Numbered from the stretch's first letter, positions 26,554 through 37,977 are shown. The stretch: DNA of 64,000 nt from Xenorhabdus eapokensis (GCF_001908105.1 NZ_MKGQ01000005.1:1-64000), one strand, 5' to 3'. The notes: generated by a model not told the origin, from the letters alone. Made by a program: numbers and translations.

Positions 26554-27507
26554 TTACAGCAGATCAGCGATCATGCTCTCAAGTTTGCCTTGGTCTACTG
26601 CAAACTTACGGATACCTTCCGCCAGTTTTTCAGTTGCCATTGCATCTTGGTGGTGGTTCCAGTAGAACTCAGCTTCAGTCATTGGCGCTGGACGCTCTTT
26701 GATTTCGCCTTCGTAACCCAGCTTGCGCTCAACTTCACCTTCTGCCTCAGTCAGTTCTTTCAGCAGTGCTGGAGAGATTGTCAGGCGGTCACAGCCTGCC
26801 AGTTCCAGAATTTCACCTGAGTTACGGAAACTTGCCCCCATAACAACCGTGTTGTAACCGTGCTCTTTGTAGTACTGATAAATTTCAGAAACAGAAATCA
26901 CACCTGGATCTTCATGCGGTGCGAATTCTTGCTTGCCACTGTTTGCTTTGTACCAGTCAAGGATACGGCCAACAAATGGAGAAATCAGGTAGACACCGGC
27001 TTCTGCACAAGCACGTGCCTGGGCAAAGGAGAACAGCAATGTCAGGTTACAGTTGATGCCTTCTTTTTCCAGTTGTTCCGCAGCACGGATACCTTGCCAG
27101 GTGGAAGCCAATTTGATCAGAATGCGATCATTGCTGATACCTGCTTCGTTGTACAGTTTGATCAGACGTTTTGCTTTCGCTACGCTTGCTTCGGTGTCAT
27201 AAGACAGGCGTGCATCGACCTCAGTAGAGATACGGCCAGGGATCAGTTTCAGAATTTCCAGGCCAATGTTGACAGCCAATTTATCGCCGGCATCAATAAC
27301 TTGCTGTTCACGGGAGTCGCTTTGACCACGCGCCCATTCAACGGCTTCATCGATCAGTTGGCGATATTCTGGTATTTGAGCTGCATTCAAAATCAGGGAA
27401 GGGTTGGTGGTTGCATCTTGCGGCTGATACAGTTTCATCGCCTCGATATCCCCGGTATCTGCTACTACTGTTGTCAGTTTACGCAGGGAAGTCAGTTTAT
27501 CGGTCAT
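26554..27507 (-). CDS. talB: Transaldolase TalB
   Basis: A 317-residue cytoplasmic enzyme of the non-oxidative pentose phosphate pathway. It moves a dihydroxyacetone unit between sedoheptulose 7-phosphate and glyceraldehyde 3-phosphate. Motifs: the start [29 protein letters not shown], and the Schiff-base lysine in [14 protein letters not shown] (about residue 132). The length equals E. coli TalB. Its neighbour on the 3' side in E. coli is mog; here IS remnants replace it, marking the synteny break. Confidence 0.97.
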   Translation of the reverse strand: MTDKLTSLRKLTTVVADTGDIEAMKLYQPQDATTNPSLILNAAQIPEYRQLIDEAVEWARGQSDSREQQVIDAGDKLAVNIGLEILKLIPGRISTEVDARLSYDTEASVAKAKRLIKLYNEAGISNDRILIKLASTWQGIRAAEQLEKEGINCNLTLLFSFAQARACAEAGVYLISPFVGRILDWYKANSGKQEFAPHEDPGVISVSEIYQYYKEHGYNTVVMGASFRNSGEILELAGCDRLTISPALLKELTEAEGEVERKLGYEGEIKERPAPMTEAEFYWNHHQDAMATEKLAEGIRKFAVDQGKLESMIADLL

Positions 27508-27678
27508 GTTTAATATCTCATCGTTATACGTAAAATCTTTGGCAACGTTGCCTCGCCATCTTGTGATAATAACATGGTCAAGCGCGGCTGTAAGGTAGGA
27601 AAATTCTCTCGCTGAGATTCTCCCCTTTTCGTTCTTTTTTGCTAAAGTGGGGAAGGTCTGGATTATTAGGAAAAAATA

Positions 27679-28461
27679 ATGCTTATTACCATTTCACCTG
27701 CAAAAACACTCGATTATGCAAGTTCACTCGCAACAGAAAAGTTTAGCCAACCACTGCTATTGGCAGAATCTCAACAGCTAATCGAGATTTGCCGTACTTT
27801 AACCCCCGCGCAAATCAGCAGTCTGATGAGTATTAGTGATAAATTGGCGGGATTAAATGCTGCTCGTTTTGCAGAATGGCAGCCCGATTTCACGCCGGAA
27901 AATGCACGTCAGGCGATTTTGGCATTTAAAGGTGATGTTTATACCGGTATGCAGGCTGAAACGTTCTCTGCTAACGATTTTGATTTTGCCCAAACACATT
28001 TAAGAATTCTATCTGGCTTGTATGGGGTTTTGCGTCCTCTCGATTTGATGCAGCCTTATCGTTTGGAAATGGGAATTAAGCTGGAAAATTCACGCGGTAA
28101 AGATTTGTATAAGTTTTGGGGTGATTGTATTACTGAAAACTTAAATGCAGCACTGGAACAGCAAGGTGATGATGTTCTGGTCAATCTGGCATCAGATGAG
28201 TATTTCAAATCGGTGAACACCAAAAAGCTGGCAGCCAGAATTATCAAACCTGTTTTTCTGGATGAAAAAAATGGCAAATACAAGGTCATTAGTTTCTATG
28301 CTAAAAAAGCTCGTGGCTTGATGAGCCGTTTTATTATTCAGAATCAACTGACCGATCCAGCACGGCTGGTGGAGTTCAATCTGGAAGGATACGCTTTTGA
28401 TGACTCTCTCTCTAAGGGAGATGAATTGGTGTTTAAGCGTATGGAGTCACTCCACCTATAA
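27679..28461 (+). CDS. yaaA: Peroxide stress protein YaaA
   Basis: A 260-residue UPF0246 protein, matching E. coli YaaA (258) across its length: [45 protein letters not shown] [33 protein letters not shown]. YaaA limits oxidative DNA and protein damage by lowering free iron during peroxide stress and is in the OxyR regulon in E. coli. Convergent with thrC; divergent from talB. Confidence 0.95.
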   Translation: MLITISPAKTLDYASSLATEKFSQPLLLAESQQLIEICRTLTPAQISSLMSISDKLAGLNAARFAEWQPDFTPENARQAILAFKGDVYTGMQAETFSANDFDFAQTHLRILSGLYGVLRPLDLMQPYRLEMGIKLENSRGKDLYKFWGDCITENLNAALEQQGDDVLVNLASDEYFKSVNTKKLAARIIKPVFLDEKNGKYKVISFYAKKARGLMSRFIIQNQLTDPARLVEFNLEGYAFDDSLSKGDELVFKRMESLHL

Positions 28462-28474
28462 ATGGGTGGAGTGA
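28447..28474. terminator. Hairpin between convergent yaaA and thrC
   Basis: TCACTCCACC and GGTGGAGTGA form a perfect 10-bp stem around an 8-nt loop that spans the yaaA stop codon. There is no T-run, so its effect on thrC or yaaA transcription is uncertain. Confidence 0.45.
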
Positions 28475-28485
28475 TAAGTGACGCG

Positions 28486-29778
28486 TTATTTCGATGCTTT
28501 TTCCATCAAAAATTCACGTAATGTGAAGAAATCAGCGGGCATAACGTGGGATAACACGTCCAGATCTGCACGTTCAGCTAACGCTTGTGGCAAGGACAAT
28601 GGTTGGCTGAGTGTTGCTTCGACGCTTTCCTTAAATTTGGCTGGATGAGCAGTACCCAGGAACAAGCCATATTCCCCTTCTTGTAGTTGATCACGCAAAA
28701 CACGATACGCGACGGCAGCGTGTGGTTCAGAAATATAGCCTTTTGCCGCCAGTTCGCGCATTGTGCTTTGAGTGGTTGCATCATCCACAACACCGTTTGC
28801 CAGTTCACTCAGTGCCCAGCCTTTGCGTTTAAACAGTTCTTCAATGCGCGGCCAGTTATTGGGCTGGCTGACATCCATAGCATTGGACAGTGTTGGAATG
28901 GTCTGATGTGGCAGCCACTTACCTTCCGCTAAATAACGAGGAACGGTGTCATTAACATTGGTTGCTGCGATAAAACGTTTTACTGGCAATCCCAGCGATT
29001 TTGCCAGCAGCCCCGCGGTTAAATTACCAAAATTGCCACTTGGGACGGAAATAACCAATTGCTCACGTTTTTCTGCCGGGAGCTGCGCAACGGCTTCAAA
29101 GTAATAACAGATTTGTGCCAGTAGGCGGCTGATATTAATTGAGTTAGCCGAGTTGAGATGTAAAGCCCGTTTCAATTCTTCGTCATCAAAAGCCTGTTTG
29201 ACTAATGCCTGACAAGCATCGAAGTCCCCCTTGATAGCAACCGTATGGATATTGTCACCCAAAGTACAAAAGAGTTTTTCCTGCAATGGACTGATTTTGC
29301 CTTCGGGATAAAGGATCACAACCTGTACGTTATTCAAGCCATAGAAAGCATGGGCAACTGCGGCGCCAGTATCACCGGATGTGGCAGTCAAAATAGTGAC
29401 GGGCTGTTCTCCTGCAATCTGGGCAAGAATTTGTGCCATGAAACGGCCGCCAAAGTCTTTGAACGCCAGTGTTGGGCCGTGATAAAGCTCCAGTGAAGCG
29501 ATGTTATCTTCGACAATTGCTACAGGAGCAGGGAAGGCAAACGCATTTTTCACGCGGTCGGCCAATTGCTCTGCGGGAATTTCATCGCCGATAAAAGCAG
29601 AGAGAATGCGTTGACTGCGGCTGACAAAATCCAATTGCAATAAGTCATCAATTTCATTATGGCTGAATTCTGGCAAATCCTGTGGAAAAAAGAGGCCTTG
29701 CTGTTTACCTAACCCTTGTTTTACCGCCTGTGAAAAACTAACCTGCTCGCTGTTGTCTTTTAAGTTATATAATTTCAT
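28486..29778 (-). CDS. thrC: Threonine synthase ThrC
   Basis: A 430-residue PLP enzyme converting O-phosphohomoserine to L-threonine, the final step of threonine synthesis. The PLP lysine lies in GPTLAFKDFGGRFMAQ (about residue 107), and TATSGDTGAAVAHAF binds the cofactor phosphate. I start at MKLYNLKDN, as in E. coli (428 residues), three bases after thrB; the longer frame runs back into thrB. It is the last gene of thrLABC. Confidence 0.97.
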   Translation of the reverse strand: MKLYNLKDNSEQVSFSQAVKQGLGKQQGLFFPQDLPEFSHNEIDDLLQLDFVSRSQRILSAFIGDEIPAEQLADRVKNAFAFPAPVAIVEDNIASLELYHGPTLAFKDFGGRFMAQILAQIAGEQPVTILTATSGDTGAAVAHAFYGLNNVQVVILYPEGKISPLQEKLFCTLGDNIHTVAIKGDFDACQALVKQAFDDEELKRALHLNSANSINISRLLAQICYYFEAVAQLPAEKREQLVISVPSGNFGNLTAGLLAKSLGLPVKRFIAATNVNDTVPRYLAEGKWLPHQTIPTLSNAMDVSQPNNWPRIEELFKRKGWALSELANGVVDDATTQSTMRELAAKGYISEPHAAVAYRVLRDQLQEGEYGLFLGTAHPAKFKESVEATLSQPLSLPQALAERADLDVLSHVMPADFFTLREFLMEKASK

Positions 29779-29780
29779 GG

Positions 29781-30713
29781 TTACTTTACCTGTCGTGCGC
29801 CTGCGAGATCCAGACGGCAAATGTGTACAAAGCCTTCATCATTCTGTACGTAATGTTGTTGCAACCAGTGTGCAACCTCTTCTGCTACAGCTAGTTCATT
29901 GCAAATTGCAAAAAGTGTTGGGCCGGAGCCGGAAATGCCGCACGCCAGCGCCCCTAATTTTTTGACTGTATCACGTGCGTTGGCAAATCCGGGTAAGAGT
30001 TGTGTGCGATAAGGTTCTGCCACAACATCTTGCATTAATTTGGCAGCCAGTTCTGATTGCTGGGTATGGCAGGCATGGATAAAACCCGCAAAGTGACGTC
30101 CATGCTCAATGATATCCTTACGGGCATAGTGATTGGGCAGGATGGCACGGGCTTCTGCTGTCGGTACTTTGATGCCAGGATAAGCCATTACCCACAGCCA
30201 ATCATCAAATGTGGGGACAGGCAAACAGGGGGTCTCTTCCTGAGATAATATCAGTTGCAATCCCCCCAAATAGCAGGGGGCGACATTATCATAATGAACA
30301 CCACCGGAAATACGCCCTTCTAATTCTCCCATCATGTCCAGCAACTGGTATTGGTTAAATGGTCGGCCTGCATATTCATTCAGTGCCACTAAACCGGCGA
30401 CGACAGAACAGGCACTAGAGCCTAATCCCGAACCGATTGGCATATTTTTCTCTAGTGTCATGGCAACGGGCAGTGCTTTTCCCAACCGTTGACAAAAAAG
30501 CTGCCAGCATTGGTAGACAATATTTTGTTTGGGATCGGCAGGCAATTTGCCCACAAATCGCCCTTTATTATTCAGGCTGAAACTTTCAGCTTCATTTATG
30601 GAGACACAATCTCCAAGTAACGAGCCATCAATGGGAGAAACTGCTGCACCAAGCACATCAAATCCGACGCCAACGTTCCCGATAGAGGCAGGCGCATAAA
30701 CCCTGATAACCAT
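29781..30713 (-). CDS. thrB: Homoserine kinase ThrB
   Basis: A 310-residue GHMP-family kinase phosphorylating homoserine with ATP. The glycine/serine-rich ATP loop [20 protein letters not shown] is at about residues 90-110, with [18 protein letters not shown] at the start and [13 protein letters not shown] near the end. The ATG overlaps the thrA stop (TAATG), the usual coupling in this operon. Confidence 0.97.
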   Translation of the reverse strand: MVIRVYAPASIGNVGVGFDVLGAAVSPIDGSLLGDCVSINEAESFSLNNKGRFVGKLPADPKQNIVYQCWQLFCQRLGKALPVAMTLEKNMPIGSGLGSSACSVVAGLVALNEYAGRPFNQYQLLDMMGELEGRISGGVHYDNVAPCYLGGLQLILSQEETPCLPVPTFDDWLWVMAYPGIKVPTAEARAILPNHYARKDIIEHGRHFAGFIHACHTQQSELAAKLMQDVVAEPYRTQLLPGFANARDTVKKLGALACGISGSGPTLFAICNELAVAEEVAHWLQQHYVQNDEGFVHICRLDLAGARQVK

Positions 30714-33187
30714 TAAACCCCCAATTTCCATGACAGAGTGCGTAATATATCAGCAAAAACGCCGGCGGCCGTTACATCATTTCCTGCGCCATAGCCACGC
30801 AATACCAGCGGAATGGGTTGATAATAACGGGTATAGAAAGCCAAAGCATTTTCGCCATTCTTGACTTTATAAAGTGGATCGTTGCCGTCAACAGCGACAA
30901 TTTTCACTGTACAACGGCCTTGTTCAATCAAGCCAACATAACGCAAGACTTTTCCTTGTTCTGCGGCTTGCTCCGCACGTTGGCTAAATTCCTGATCCAG
31001 TTGTGGTAAACGTTGCAGGAAACTGTCAACATCGCCACTGGCGTCGAACGATATGGGTAAAACGGGTTCGACATGAATATCTTCCAGCTCCAGTTCATAA
31101 CCCGCCTCGCGCGCTAAAATCAGCAGCTTGCGGGCAACATCCATACCAGAGAGATCATCGCGTGGATCGGGTTCAGTAAAGCCTTTCTCTTTGGCTAGCA
31201 TGGTCGCTTGTGACAACGTCATACCTTCATCCAGCATCCCGAAAATATAGGATAAAGAACCCGACAGGATGCCACTGAACTGTACTAATTCATCACCGGC
31301 ATTAAGCAGATTTTGTAAGTTTTCGATAACAGGTAATCCAGCACCCACGTTAGTGTCATACAGGAACTTACGTTTCGATTTTTCTGCGGCCTGACGGGTT
31401 TGGCGATAATAAGCCATCGATAAGGTATTGGCTTTTTTATTTGGGGTGACAACGTTAAAGCCATCGCTGAGGAAGCTCGCATACTGTTCCGCAATCGACT
31501 GATTAGAAGTACAGTCCACAATGACTGGATTCAGGAGATGGTACTCTTTTTCAAGACGGATCAGACGACTCAAGCTAAAAGGCTCAGTTGCTTCTGAGAG
31601 TGCTTGTTGCCAGTTATCCAGACCGATGCCTTGTACATCAGTCAATAAAGCGCGGGAATTGGCAATACCACAGACGCGTAGATCGATATGTTTCTGTTTG
31701 AGCCAGGTTTGCTGACGGCGTATTTGCTCGATCAACGCACTGCCTACTCCCCCCACACCGACAACAAAGACCTCAACAACTTGAGCGGTATTAAACAGCA
31801 TTTGGTGGCAGAGACGAACCGCCGTAGTCGCGGCATCATTTTCAATAACGGCGGAAATGGAACGTTCAGAAGAGCCTTGCGCAATGGCAATGATGTTGAT
31901 GTTGGCACGTGTTAATGCGGAAAAAAAGCGGGCAGAAGTCCCTGGCTGAGTACGCATACCATCACCAACGACAGAAATAATGGCAAGATTGTCGATAACG
32001 TCAATGGGATCAAGCACACCATCTTTCAGCTCCAGATAAAATTCTTCTGTCAGTGCATTCTGTGCTTTTACCCATTCTTTCTGTGGTACACAGAAGCTGA
32101 TGCTGTATTCTGACGAGGATTGCGTGATTAATACAACAGAAATACCTTTGCGTGACATGACGGAAAAGATCCGTGCCGCCATCCCGACCATACCTTTCAT
32201 GCCAGGGCCGGAAACGTTGAACATCGCCATATGATCCAGATTGGTGATGCCCTTGATCGGCATGTCTTGATCTTTTTGTCCATCATCAATGAGTGCATCG
32301 CCAATAAAAGTACCAGGCACATTAGGATTGGCGGTGTTTTTTATCAGGCAAGGAATTTGAAACTGAGCAATCGGGGCGATGGTTCGGGGATGCAGAACTT
32401 TCGCACCGAAATAAGACAATTCCATCGCTTCTTGGTATGACAGGCTTTTTAGCAAACGTGCATCTTGCACCGCCCTTGGGTCACAAGTATAGACACCGTC
32501 TACATCAGTCCAAATTTCGCAACAATCTGCACGCAGGCATGCTGCCAGTACTGCGGCTGAATAGTCAGAGCCATTGCGCCCCAACACAACCAATTCGCCA
32601 TTTTCATTGCCCGCAGTGAAACCAGCCATCAAAATGATGTGGTCAGCAGGAATGTTAAGCGCTGCAATGCGTTTGGAAGATTCATGGATATCGACAGTGG
32701 ATTCGAGGCAATGCCCATGTGCCAAAAGGTTTTTGACCGGATCAATGACAGTCACTTTATGGCCACGAGCCTGTAGCACGGATTCCATGATAGCAATCGA
32801 CAGTTTTTCACCACGACAGATCAGAGATGCATTAATGCTATCTGGGCATTGTTTTAACAAAGAGATGCCGTGCAAAGTCTGTTTAAGATTGGCAAGCTCA
32901 CGCTCTACTAGCCCTTTCAGGCGTTCATAATCAAATCCTGGTTGTTGTGCTTTCAACCCTGACAGCAGTTCAACAAAGATTTGGGTAGCATCGCTCATAT
33001 TGGAAACAATATCTTGTCCTGCAACCGTTTTTTCAATCATCGCTACCAGATGGTTGGTGATTTTTGCCGGTGCAGAGAGAACTAAGGCAACTTGCCCAAG
33101 GGATAACTCATTTTCGGCGATATCGGCAACACTCAGTACACGCTGGTGATTCGCAACTGAGGTTCCACCAAATTTCAATACTCGCAT
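30713..33187 (-). CDS. thrA: Bifunctional aspartokinase I / homoserine dehydrogenase I ThrA
   Basis: An 824-residue fusion (E. coli 820). Aspartokinase domain at about residues 1-290 (KFGGTSVAN start; [29 protein letters not shown]). Tandem ACT domains at about 310-460 bind the feedback inhibitor threonine ([20 protein letters not shown]). Homoserine dehydrogenase at about 465-824 ([24 protein letters not shown]; the block [26 protein letters not shown]). It opens the threonine branch of the aspartate pathway. Transcription is preceded by the thrL attenuator. Confidence 0.98.
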   Translation of the reverse strand: MRVLKFGGTSVANHQRVLSVADIAENELSLGQVALVLSAPAKITNHLVAMIEKTVAGQDIVSNMSDATQIFVELLSGLKAQQPGFDYERLKGLVERELANLKQTLHGISLLKQCPDSINASLICRGEKLSIAIMESVLQARGHKVTVIDPVKNLLAHGHCLESTVDIHESSKRIAALNIPADHIILMAGFTAGNENGELVVLGRNGSDYSAAVLAACLRADCCEIWTDVDGVYTCDPRAVQDARLLKSLSYQEAMELSYFGAKVLHPRTIAPIAQFQIPCLIKNTANPNVPGTFIGDALIDDGQKDQDMPIKGITNLDHMAMFNVSGPGMKGMVGMAARIFSVMSRKGISVVLITQSSSEYSISFCVPQKEWVKAQNALTEEFYLELKDGVLDPIDVIDNLAIISVVGDGMRTQPGTSARFFSALTRANINIIAIAQGSSERSISAVIENDAATTAVRLCHQMLFNTAQVVEVFVVGVGGVGSALIEQIRRQQTWLKQKHIDLRVCGIANSRALLTDVQGIGLDNWQQALSEATEPFSLSRLIRLEKEYHLLNPVIVDCTSNQSIAEQYASFLSDGFNVVTPNKKANTLSMAYYRQTRQAAEKSKRKFLYDTNVGAGLPVIENLQNLLNAGDELVQFSGILSGSLSYIFGMLDEGMTLSQATMLAKEKGFTEPDPRDDLSGMDVARKLLILAREAGYELELEDIHVEPVLPISFDASGDVDSFLQRLPQLDQEFSQRAEQAAEQGKVLRYVGLIEQGRCTVKIVAVDGNDPLYKVKNGENALAFYTRYYQPIPLVLRGYGAGNDVTAAGVFADILRTLSWKLGV

Positions 33188-33213
33188 GAACGTTCTTCTC
33201 CTGATTTCTGTCC

Positions 33214-33246
33214 AAAAAAAAGCCCGTATCTTGTGGGATACGGGCT
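33214..33246 (-). terminator. thr operon attenuator
   Basis: On the minus strand AGCCCGTATC-CCACAA-GATACGGGCT is followed by eight T. It lies between thrL and thrA, where ribosome stalling in thrL would favour an antiterminator and allow readthrough. Confidence 0.93.
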
Positions 33247-33269
33247 CATTGTCGTTTTATGTGTATGCG

Positions 33270-33383
33270 TCAGCCCGCACCGCAACTCAAGGTTCCGGTG
33301 GTAATCGTGGTTGTCGTAATGGTTGTAGTAACGGTTATAGTCGTGTTTGCAAGAACCATTTTTTTCGGGCTGATGTAGTGCAT
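33270..33383 (-). CDS. thrL: thr operon leader peptide ThrL
   Basis: A 37-residue leader peptide. Residues 13-31 are almost only Thr and Ile (NTTITVTTTITTTTITTGT; 13 Thr), and it ends CGAG, like the GAG end of E. coli ThrL (21 residues). AGGAAA lies just before the ATG (MHYISPKKM). An internal ATG at residue 9 would give a peptide closer to E. coli in size. When charged tRNA-Thr or tRNA-Ile is scarce the ribosome stalls here and blocks the attenuator 24 bases downstream. Confidence 0.9.
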   Translation of the reverse strand: MHYISPKKMVLANTTITVTTTITTTTITTGTLSCGAG

Positions 33384-33434
33384 AGTTTCCTGTCTGTCTT
33401 TTTAATTCGCTTGACCCCCTATTGGTTAAATTAA

Positions 33435-34045
33435 ATTGTGGTCAATGTCAAATATTTTTTATGGCAAAAGAAGAAAAAAACGTCATTTTCCGTATCGAAA
33501 TTATTCAAAATATAACCCAAATGGCAAATCATTATTTGGTTAATTAGGTTATTTATTAGCATTTAATTTTACAAAAAACATATTTTGTAATTATTTTGTC
33601 TTTATGATAAAAACGTATCATCTGGATATTTTAGTGTCGAGAGAATCTCTGTAAGCATTCACGGCATTTTAACATCCATTAACATAATTTATTTAATTTA
33701 ATAACAGATGGCCTGGATTAAAATTAACAATTACAATTAATGTTAACGTGCTACAATTGATTTTGATATGTATCAACAAAAGTTGGTTTTTTTAGAAGGC
33801 AAATGCATTACTAGCTGTTATATTGCTGTTAATAGACTAATATAGAAGCCTCATTTAAATTGGTTTTTTTCGGGTATGTACCCTCTAGGAAAGCGACGCT
33901 AGTTTTTAGCGTAAAACATAGCAAAACGTTTATTTCGGGCATAAGCTGGTTTTCTGTCACTCAGAACAAGATCAGCATATTTTCTTTTAATAATAACAGC
34001 TTGTGTCATACAGATTCTGTTTTTTAGCGATTTTAGGTAGCAACC
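33435..34045 (+). promoter_or_regulatory. Long arcA upstream region
   Basis: About 600 very AT-rich bases between the divergent thr operon and arcA. E. coli has yjtD (lasT) and yjjY near here; I found no trace of either. It holds thr and arcA promoters and an FNR box (listed separately). No open frame with a ribosome-binding site was seen. Confidence 0.55.
33763..33776. promoter_or_regulatory. FNR box upstream of arcA
   Basis: TTGAT-ATGT-ATCAA is a perfect match to the FNR consensus TTGAT-N4-ATCAA. It lies 270 bases before the arcA start. E. coli arcA is activated by FNR without oxygen, so a site here fits known regulation. Confidence 0.75.
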
Positions 34046-34762
34046 ATGCAAACCCCGCACATTTTGATTGTTGAAGACGAAATTGTCACGCGTAATACCC
34101 TTAAGAGTATTTTTGAAGCGGAAGGGTATGTTGTTTATGAAGCCAATGATGGTTCAGAAATGCACAATATTCTGTCAGATAACGATATCAATTTAGTCAT
34201 TATGGATATCAATCTGCCTGGTAAAAATGGCTTACTGCTTGCCCGTGAATTACGTGAGCAGGCAAATGTTGCGTTGATGTTCTTAACAGGCCGTGATAAT
34301 GAAGTGGACAAAATTCTTGGTCTCGAAATCGGTGCTGATGATTATATAACTAAGCCATTTAACCCACGCGAATTAACCATCCGTGCACGTAATTTGCTTT
34401 CGCGGACAATGAACCTGAGTCATCCAGGTGAAGAGCGTCGCCAAGTTGAAAGTTATAAGTTCAACGGATGGGAGCTGGATATCAATAGCCGCTCTTTGGT
34501 TAGCCCGATGGGAGATCATTACAAACTGCCGCGTAGCGAATTCCGTGCGATGCTTCATTTCTGTGAGAATCCAGGAAAAATCCAAACCCGTGCAGAATTG
34601 TTGAAAAAAATGACGGGCCGCGAACTGAAACCTCACGATCGTACTGTTGATGTAACTATTCGCCGTATTCGTAAACACTTCGAATCGACACCAGATACTC
34701 CAGAAATCATTGCGACCATCCACGGTGAAGGTTACCGTTTCTGTGGTGATTTAGAAGACTGA
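34046..34762 (+). CDS. arcA: Aerobic respiration control response regulator ArcA
   Basis: A 238-residue OmpR-family response regulator, same length as E. coli ArcA. Receiver domain at residues 1-120, with the phosphorylated Asp54 in [12 protein letters not shown], acidic pair at 11-12 and Lys in [10 protein letters not shown]. The winged-helix DNA-binding domain covers about 135-238 ([28 protein letters not shown]). Phosphorylated by the sensor ArcB under low oxygen, it represses aerobic respiration and TCA genes. Confidence 0.98.
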   Translation: MQTPHILIVEDEIVTRNTLKSIFEAEGYVVYEANDGSEMHNILSDNDINLVIMDINLPGKNGLLLARELREQANVALMFLTGRDNEVDKILGLEIGADDYITKPFNPRELTIRARNLLSRTMNLSHPGEERRQVESYKFNGWELDINSRSLVSPMGDHYKLPRSEFRAMLHFCENPGKIQTRAELLKKMTGRELKPHDRTVDVTIRRIRKHFESTPDTPEIIATIHGEGYRFCGDLED

Positions 34763-34805
34763 TCGAACCTTTTTATAGGTATATATTCAACATCGTGTAT
34801 CTGGT

Positions 34806-34842
34806 AAAAAGCCCTGCATGTCTTATGGCATCAGGGCTTTTT
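34806..34842 (+). terminator. arcA terminator
   Basis: AAAAAGCCCTG-loop-CAGGGCTTTTT, 44 bases after the arcA stop. It is symmetric, so it can also stop creA coming from the right. Confidence 0.9.
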
Positions 34843-34873
34843 GGGGCGGGTACTTGCTTTAGTGATGAGTTAT

Positions 34874-35350
34874 TTACTCTTTCCACGGCATAATCGGTAC
34901 AGCACTGATCGCATTTTTAGGGGAACCATCGATCACTTTGTCAGAATAAGTTAAATAAATTAACGAATTACGACTCGGATCATAGAAGCGTACAACCTGC
35001 AATTTTTTAAATACCAAAGAAGTGCGTTTTTGGAAGACGACTTGTCCTTTCTTGGCAGATTTTTTTATCTTATCTGCTAGTTCAATCGGGCCTACTTGCT
35101 GGCAAGATATCGCGGCATCAGAGGTATCTTCTGCTAATCCCAATCCACCCTTAAGCCCTCCCGTTTTGGCTCTGCTCAGATAGCAGGTGACATTTTTAAC
35201 GTCAGGATCATCAAAGGCTTCTATCACTATCTTGTTGTCAGGGCCAAAAAATTTGAACACTGTGTCAACAGAACCAATTTCTTCAGCATGTAAAACTACA
35301 GGAGAAAAGAGCAAGGTAGCCGCTATCACTATTTTCTTCATTGTTGCCAT
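34874..35350 (-). CDS. creA: CreA family periplasmic protein
   Basis: A 158-residue exported protein matching E. coli CreA: signal peptide ending VVLHAEE, then [18 protein letters not shown], the block [20 protein letters not shown], and [14 protein letters not shown] at the C-terminus. Function is not known. GGA lies seven bases before the chosen ATG; an ATG at codon 4 is the alternative. The creBCD genes that follow in E. coli are absent; arcA is next, convergent. Confidence 0.93.
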   Translation of the reverse strand: MATMKKIVIAATLLFSPVVLHAEEIGSVDTVFKFFGPDNKIVIEAFDDPDVKNVTCYLSRAKTGGLKGGLGLAEDTSDAAISCQQVGPIELADKIKKSAKKGQVVFQKRTSLVFKKLQVVRFYDPSRNSLIYLTYSDKVIDGSPKNAISAVPIMPWKE

Positions 35351-35786
35351 ATTTAGTCCATTTGAATTAAATAAATACAGTGAAAATATCTATCATTCAC
35401 ATATAATGTAACGCAATGAATTTAATTAAATCATTTCCATTATGAATGTATCTGTAATGAAAAATCATGCCATTATAGCTGAAGATGCACCTAAGATGAG
35501 TAAGTAATGGTCTTTAAAAAGTGATGCGATTGAAATGAGGTCGATCCAGCACATCAGCGTAAATATTTTTTATTAAAACTCAATGTGTTGAGTTATTCCA
35601 CAAGACAATGCTTGACATATTACCAATTCTACCATTAATTTATTCCAAGAAAAAACTTGTTTAATTCATTGATAATTTGTTGATAACATCAATGTAATAA
35701 TTAATATGCCTAATGGAATAATCTTGGCATAAGTTGTTTTTACATTGATATGATTTTCTTTTTGTCTTAATGACTGAGGGAGATGT
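35351..35786 (+). promoter_or_regulatory. creA-rob intergenic region
   Basis: About 435 AT-rich bases between divergent creA and rob, holding promoters for both. No terminator, RNA gene or convincing marbox was identified by eye. Confidence 0.4.
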
Positions 35787-36668
35787 ATGGATCAAACCAA
35801 CATCATTCGAGACTTGCTGCATTGGGTGGATAATAATCTGGATCGTCCATTGTCTCTTGATAACGTTGCAGCAAAAGCAGGTTACTCCAAATGGCACTTG
35901 CAGCGCATGTTCAAGGAGGTAACAGGTCAGGCAATAGGTTCTTATATCCGTGCGAGAAGATTATCCAAAGCCGCCGTTGCGTTACGTTTAACCAGCCGTC
36001 CCATATTAGACATTGCGTTGCAATATCGTTTTGATTCTCAACAAACTTTTACCAGAGCTTTCAAAAAACAGTTTGACCGAACGCCAGCAGCTTATCGTCG
36101 CAGCGAAGAGTGGCACGCAAAAGGAATATGCCCTCCCATCTTGCTCGATAACAAACCTTTGCCAAAGCACAAATTTGTCACGTTGGAAGAGAAGTCACTT
36201 ATCGGCACTGAACACACTTGCAGTTACACGCTTGAGCAGTGGTCAGAAGATTGCAAGAATATGCGTCATGAGTTTTGGATTAACTATCTACAAGATGCGG
36301 AAGTATTACCACCGAGACTTTATGGATTACACCATACAATCCCTTGTATGGAGAGTGAAGATGAACAGACCGTGTTCTATACCACAGCCATAGAACCAGA
36401 ATATGCTACCTTTGATACCAAAGATAGCCGTCCAGTCGCCTTGCCAAGTGGGGATTATATTTCGTTCAGTTATTTTGGTGATAAAGAGCAGTTACAAGAG
36501 TTTCTCTTTACTGTTTATGGCATCTGTCTGCCAACACTCAACATAACGCGCAGAAAGGGATACGATGTCGAGCGATATTACCTCACTAATCTTGAATGTA
36601 AAAATTTGGGGGATGAGACACAAAGTCATGTTGTGGAATTTGAGTATCTCATCCCAATTGAACGTTAA
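35787..36668 (+). CDS. rob: Right origin-binding protein / AraC-type regulator Rob
   Basis: A 293-residue regulator (E. coli Rob 289). The N-terminal AraC DNA-binding domain at about residues 8-105 contains two helix-turn-helix units (LDNVAAKAGYSKWHLQRMFK and ILDIALQYRFDSQQTFTRAF). The rest is a GyrI-like ligand-binding domain. Rob activates marbox promoters for multidrug, organic solvent and superoxide tolerance. The stop overlaps the convergent gpmB by four bases. Confidence 0.96.
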   Translation: MDQTNIIRDLLHWVDNNLDRPLSLDNVAAKAGYSKWHLQRMFKEVTGQAIGSYIRARRLSKAAVALRLTSRPILDIALQYRFDSQQTFTRAFKKQFDRTPAAYRRSEEWHAKGICPPILLDNKPLPKHKFVTLEEKSLIGTEHTCSYTLEQWSEDCKNMRHEFWINYLQDAEVLPPRLYGLHHTIPCMESEDEQTVFYTTAIEPEYATFDTKDSRPVALPSGDYISFSYFGDKEQLQEFLFTVYGICLPTLNITRRKGYDVERYYLTNLECKNLGDETQSHVVEFEYLIPIER

Positions 36669-37312
36669 CCTTGTAATTCATCCAAGGCGGGCATATCCAA
36701 GTGAGTGATATCGCCCGTTGTTTCAACTATCCAGCCTGGGGCCAGCCACGGGCTATCCTGATAATCTACCCGTGAGATGGAGCAGTTTCTCAATCGTAGA
36801 CGGCGCTCTGAATTAGCGGGAAGACCCAGGATAGAGCAAATCAAACTGACGAGAGCTATTCCATGACTGACCAACAGCGGACGGCTACCCGCTGGCAGGC
36901 TAAGGCAATTTTCCAGAGCGGCACGCATACGGGTAGACACTTCATACATTGATTCACCTTCTGGAACCCGCCCATTTGGTGTACCATCAACAAGACTTTT
37001 ACGCCAAGATTCTTCTTTTGGTGTGAGGGAGGTTAGTTCGCGATTTTCCAGAACGCCCATATGTAACTCTCGCAGGCGTGGTTCCAGTATGACATCGCAG
37101 CCACAGGCTTTCGCGATGATTTCTGCTGTTTGGCGTGTCCGACCAAGGTCACTGGTGATAACATGGGTAATGTTTTCTGATTTAACTCTCTGCGCGACTA
37201 AGTGAGCTTGGCGCCGACCCGTTGCAGTCAAAGGACTGTCAGATTGCCCCTGAATACGACGAGCCACATTCCATTCGGTTTCGCCATGACGAACAAGATA
37301 GACCTGTAACAT
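36665..37312 (-). CDS. gpmB: Histidine phosphatase family protein GpmB (YtjC)
   Basis: A 215-residue histidine phosphatase, the same length as E. coli GpmB. The catalytic motif LVRHGETEWN (His9) is at the N-terminus, and the second histidine is in PLLVSHGIALV near residue 150. Annotated as a phosphoglycerate mutase-like protein, but the E. coli protein is better described as a phosphatase. Divergent from yjjX by 54 bases and convergent with rob. Confidence 0.94.
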   Translation of the reverse strand: MLQVYLVRHGETEWNVARRIQGQSDSPLTATGRRQAHLVAQRVKSENITHVITSDLGRTRQTAEIIAKACGCDVILEPRLRELHMGVLENRELTSLTPKEESWRKSLVDGTPNGRVPEGESMYEVSTRMRAALENCLSLPAGSRPLLVSHGIALVSLICSILGLPANSERRLRLRNCSISRVDYQDSPWLAPGWIVETTGDITHLDMPALDELQG

Positions 37313-37366
37313 AGTTATTTTCCGTTATACTGCATCATGAAATAGTTCAAAGGATAATTTATTTAT

Positions 37367-37894
37367 ATGTACCACGTTATTGCAGCAACAACTAACCCTG
37401 CGAAGATAAAAGCGATTAGCCTTGCATTCGATGATGTTTTTGGCCCAGGCACTTACCATATAGAAGATGTCAATGTAGACAGTAGCGTACCTCAGCAGCC
37501 TATTGGTAATACTGAAACTCGCACAGGTGCTCGCCATCGAGTTATGGCTGCTCGCCAAGTTCGGCCAGAGGCTGATTTCTGGGTTGGGGTTGAAGCAGGA
37601 ATTGAAGATGACATGACGTTTGCCTGGATGGTTGTTGAACATAAACAAATTCGGGGAGAATCGCGTTCCGCCAGCTTGATGTTGCCAGAAAAGGTTTTGG
37701 AAGGCATTCGTAAAGGACGCGAACTTGGCCATGAAATGGCTGATGTAACCGGCGTCGATAATATCAAGCAAAAAGGGGGTGCGATTGGCTTTTTTACCAA
37801 TGGTATTCTGACGCGTACCAGCGTTTATCACCAAGCTTTGATACTGGCTCTTGTGCCTATCCATCATGAAATTTACAAAGAGTCGAATCACTGA
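37367..37894 (+). CDS. yjjX: Inosine/xanthosine triphosphatase YjjX
   Basis: A 175-residue NTPase of the DUF84/YjjX family that hydrolyses ITP and XTP and so protects nucleic acids from deaminated purines. Blocks: [51 protein letters not shown]. Gene order gpmB-yjjX-trpR matches E. coli. Confidence 0.95.
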   Translation: MYHVIAATTNPAKIKAISLAFDDVFGPGTYHIEDVNVDSSVPQQPIGNTETRTGARHRVMAARQVRPEADFWVGVEAGIEDDMTFAWMVVEHKQIRGESRSASLMLPEKVLEGIRKGRELGHEMADVTGVDNIKQKGGAIGFFTNGILTRTSVYHQALILALVPIHHEIYKESNH

Positions 37895-37977
37895 CCTTAA
37901 CGGTACGTAGTTGTTTGGGGGCACGATTGGACGGCCCCCGCTGCATTATTTAATTTGTTATTTTATCGTGGTTATTG

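Noticed and set aside
33186..33434. 82-residue plus-strand frame between thrA and arcA
   Set aside because: It is the complement of the thr attenuator and thrL, both of which are well supported on the minus strand.
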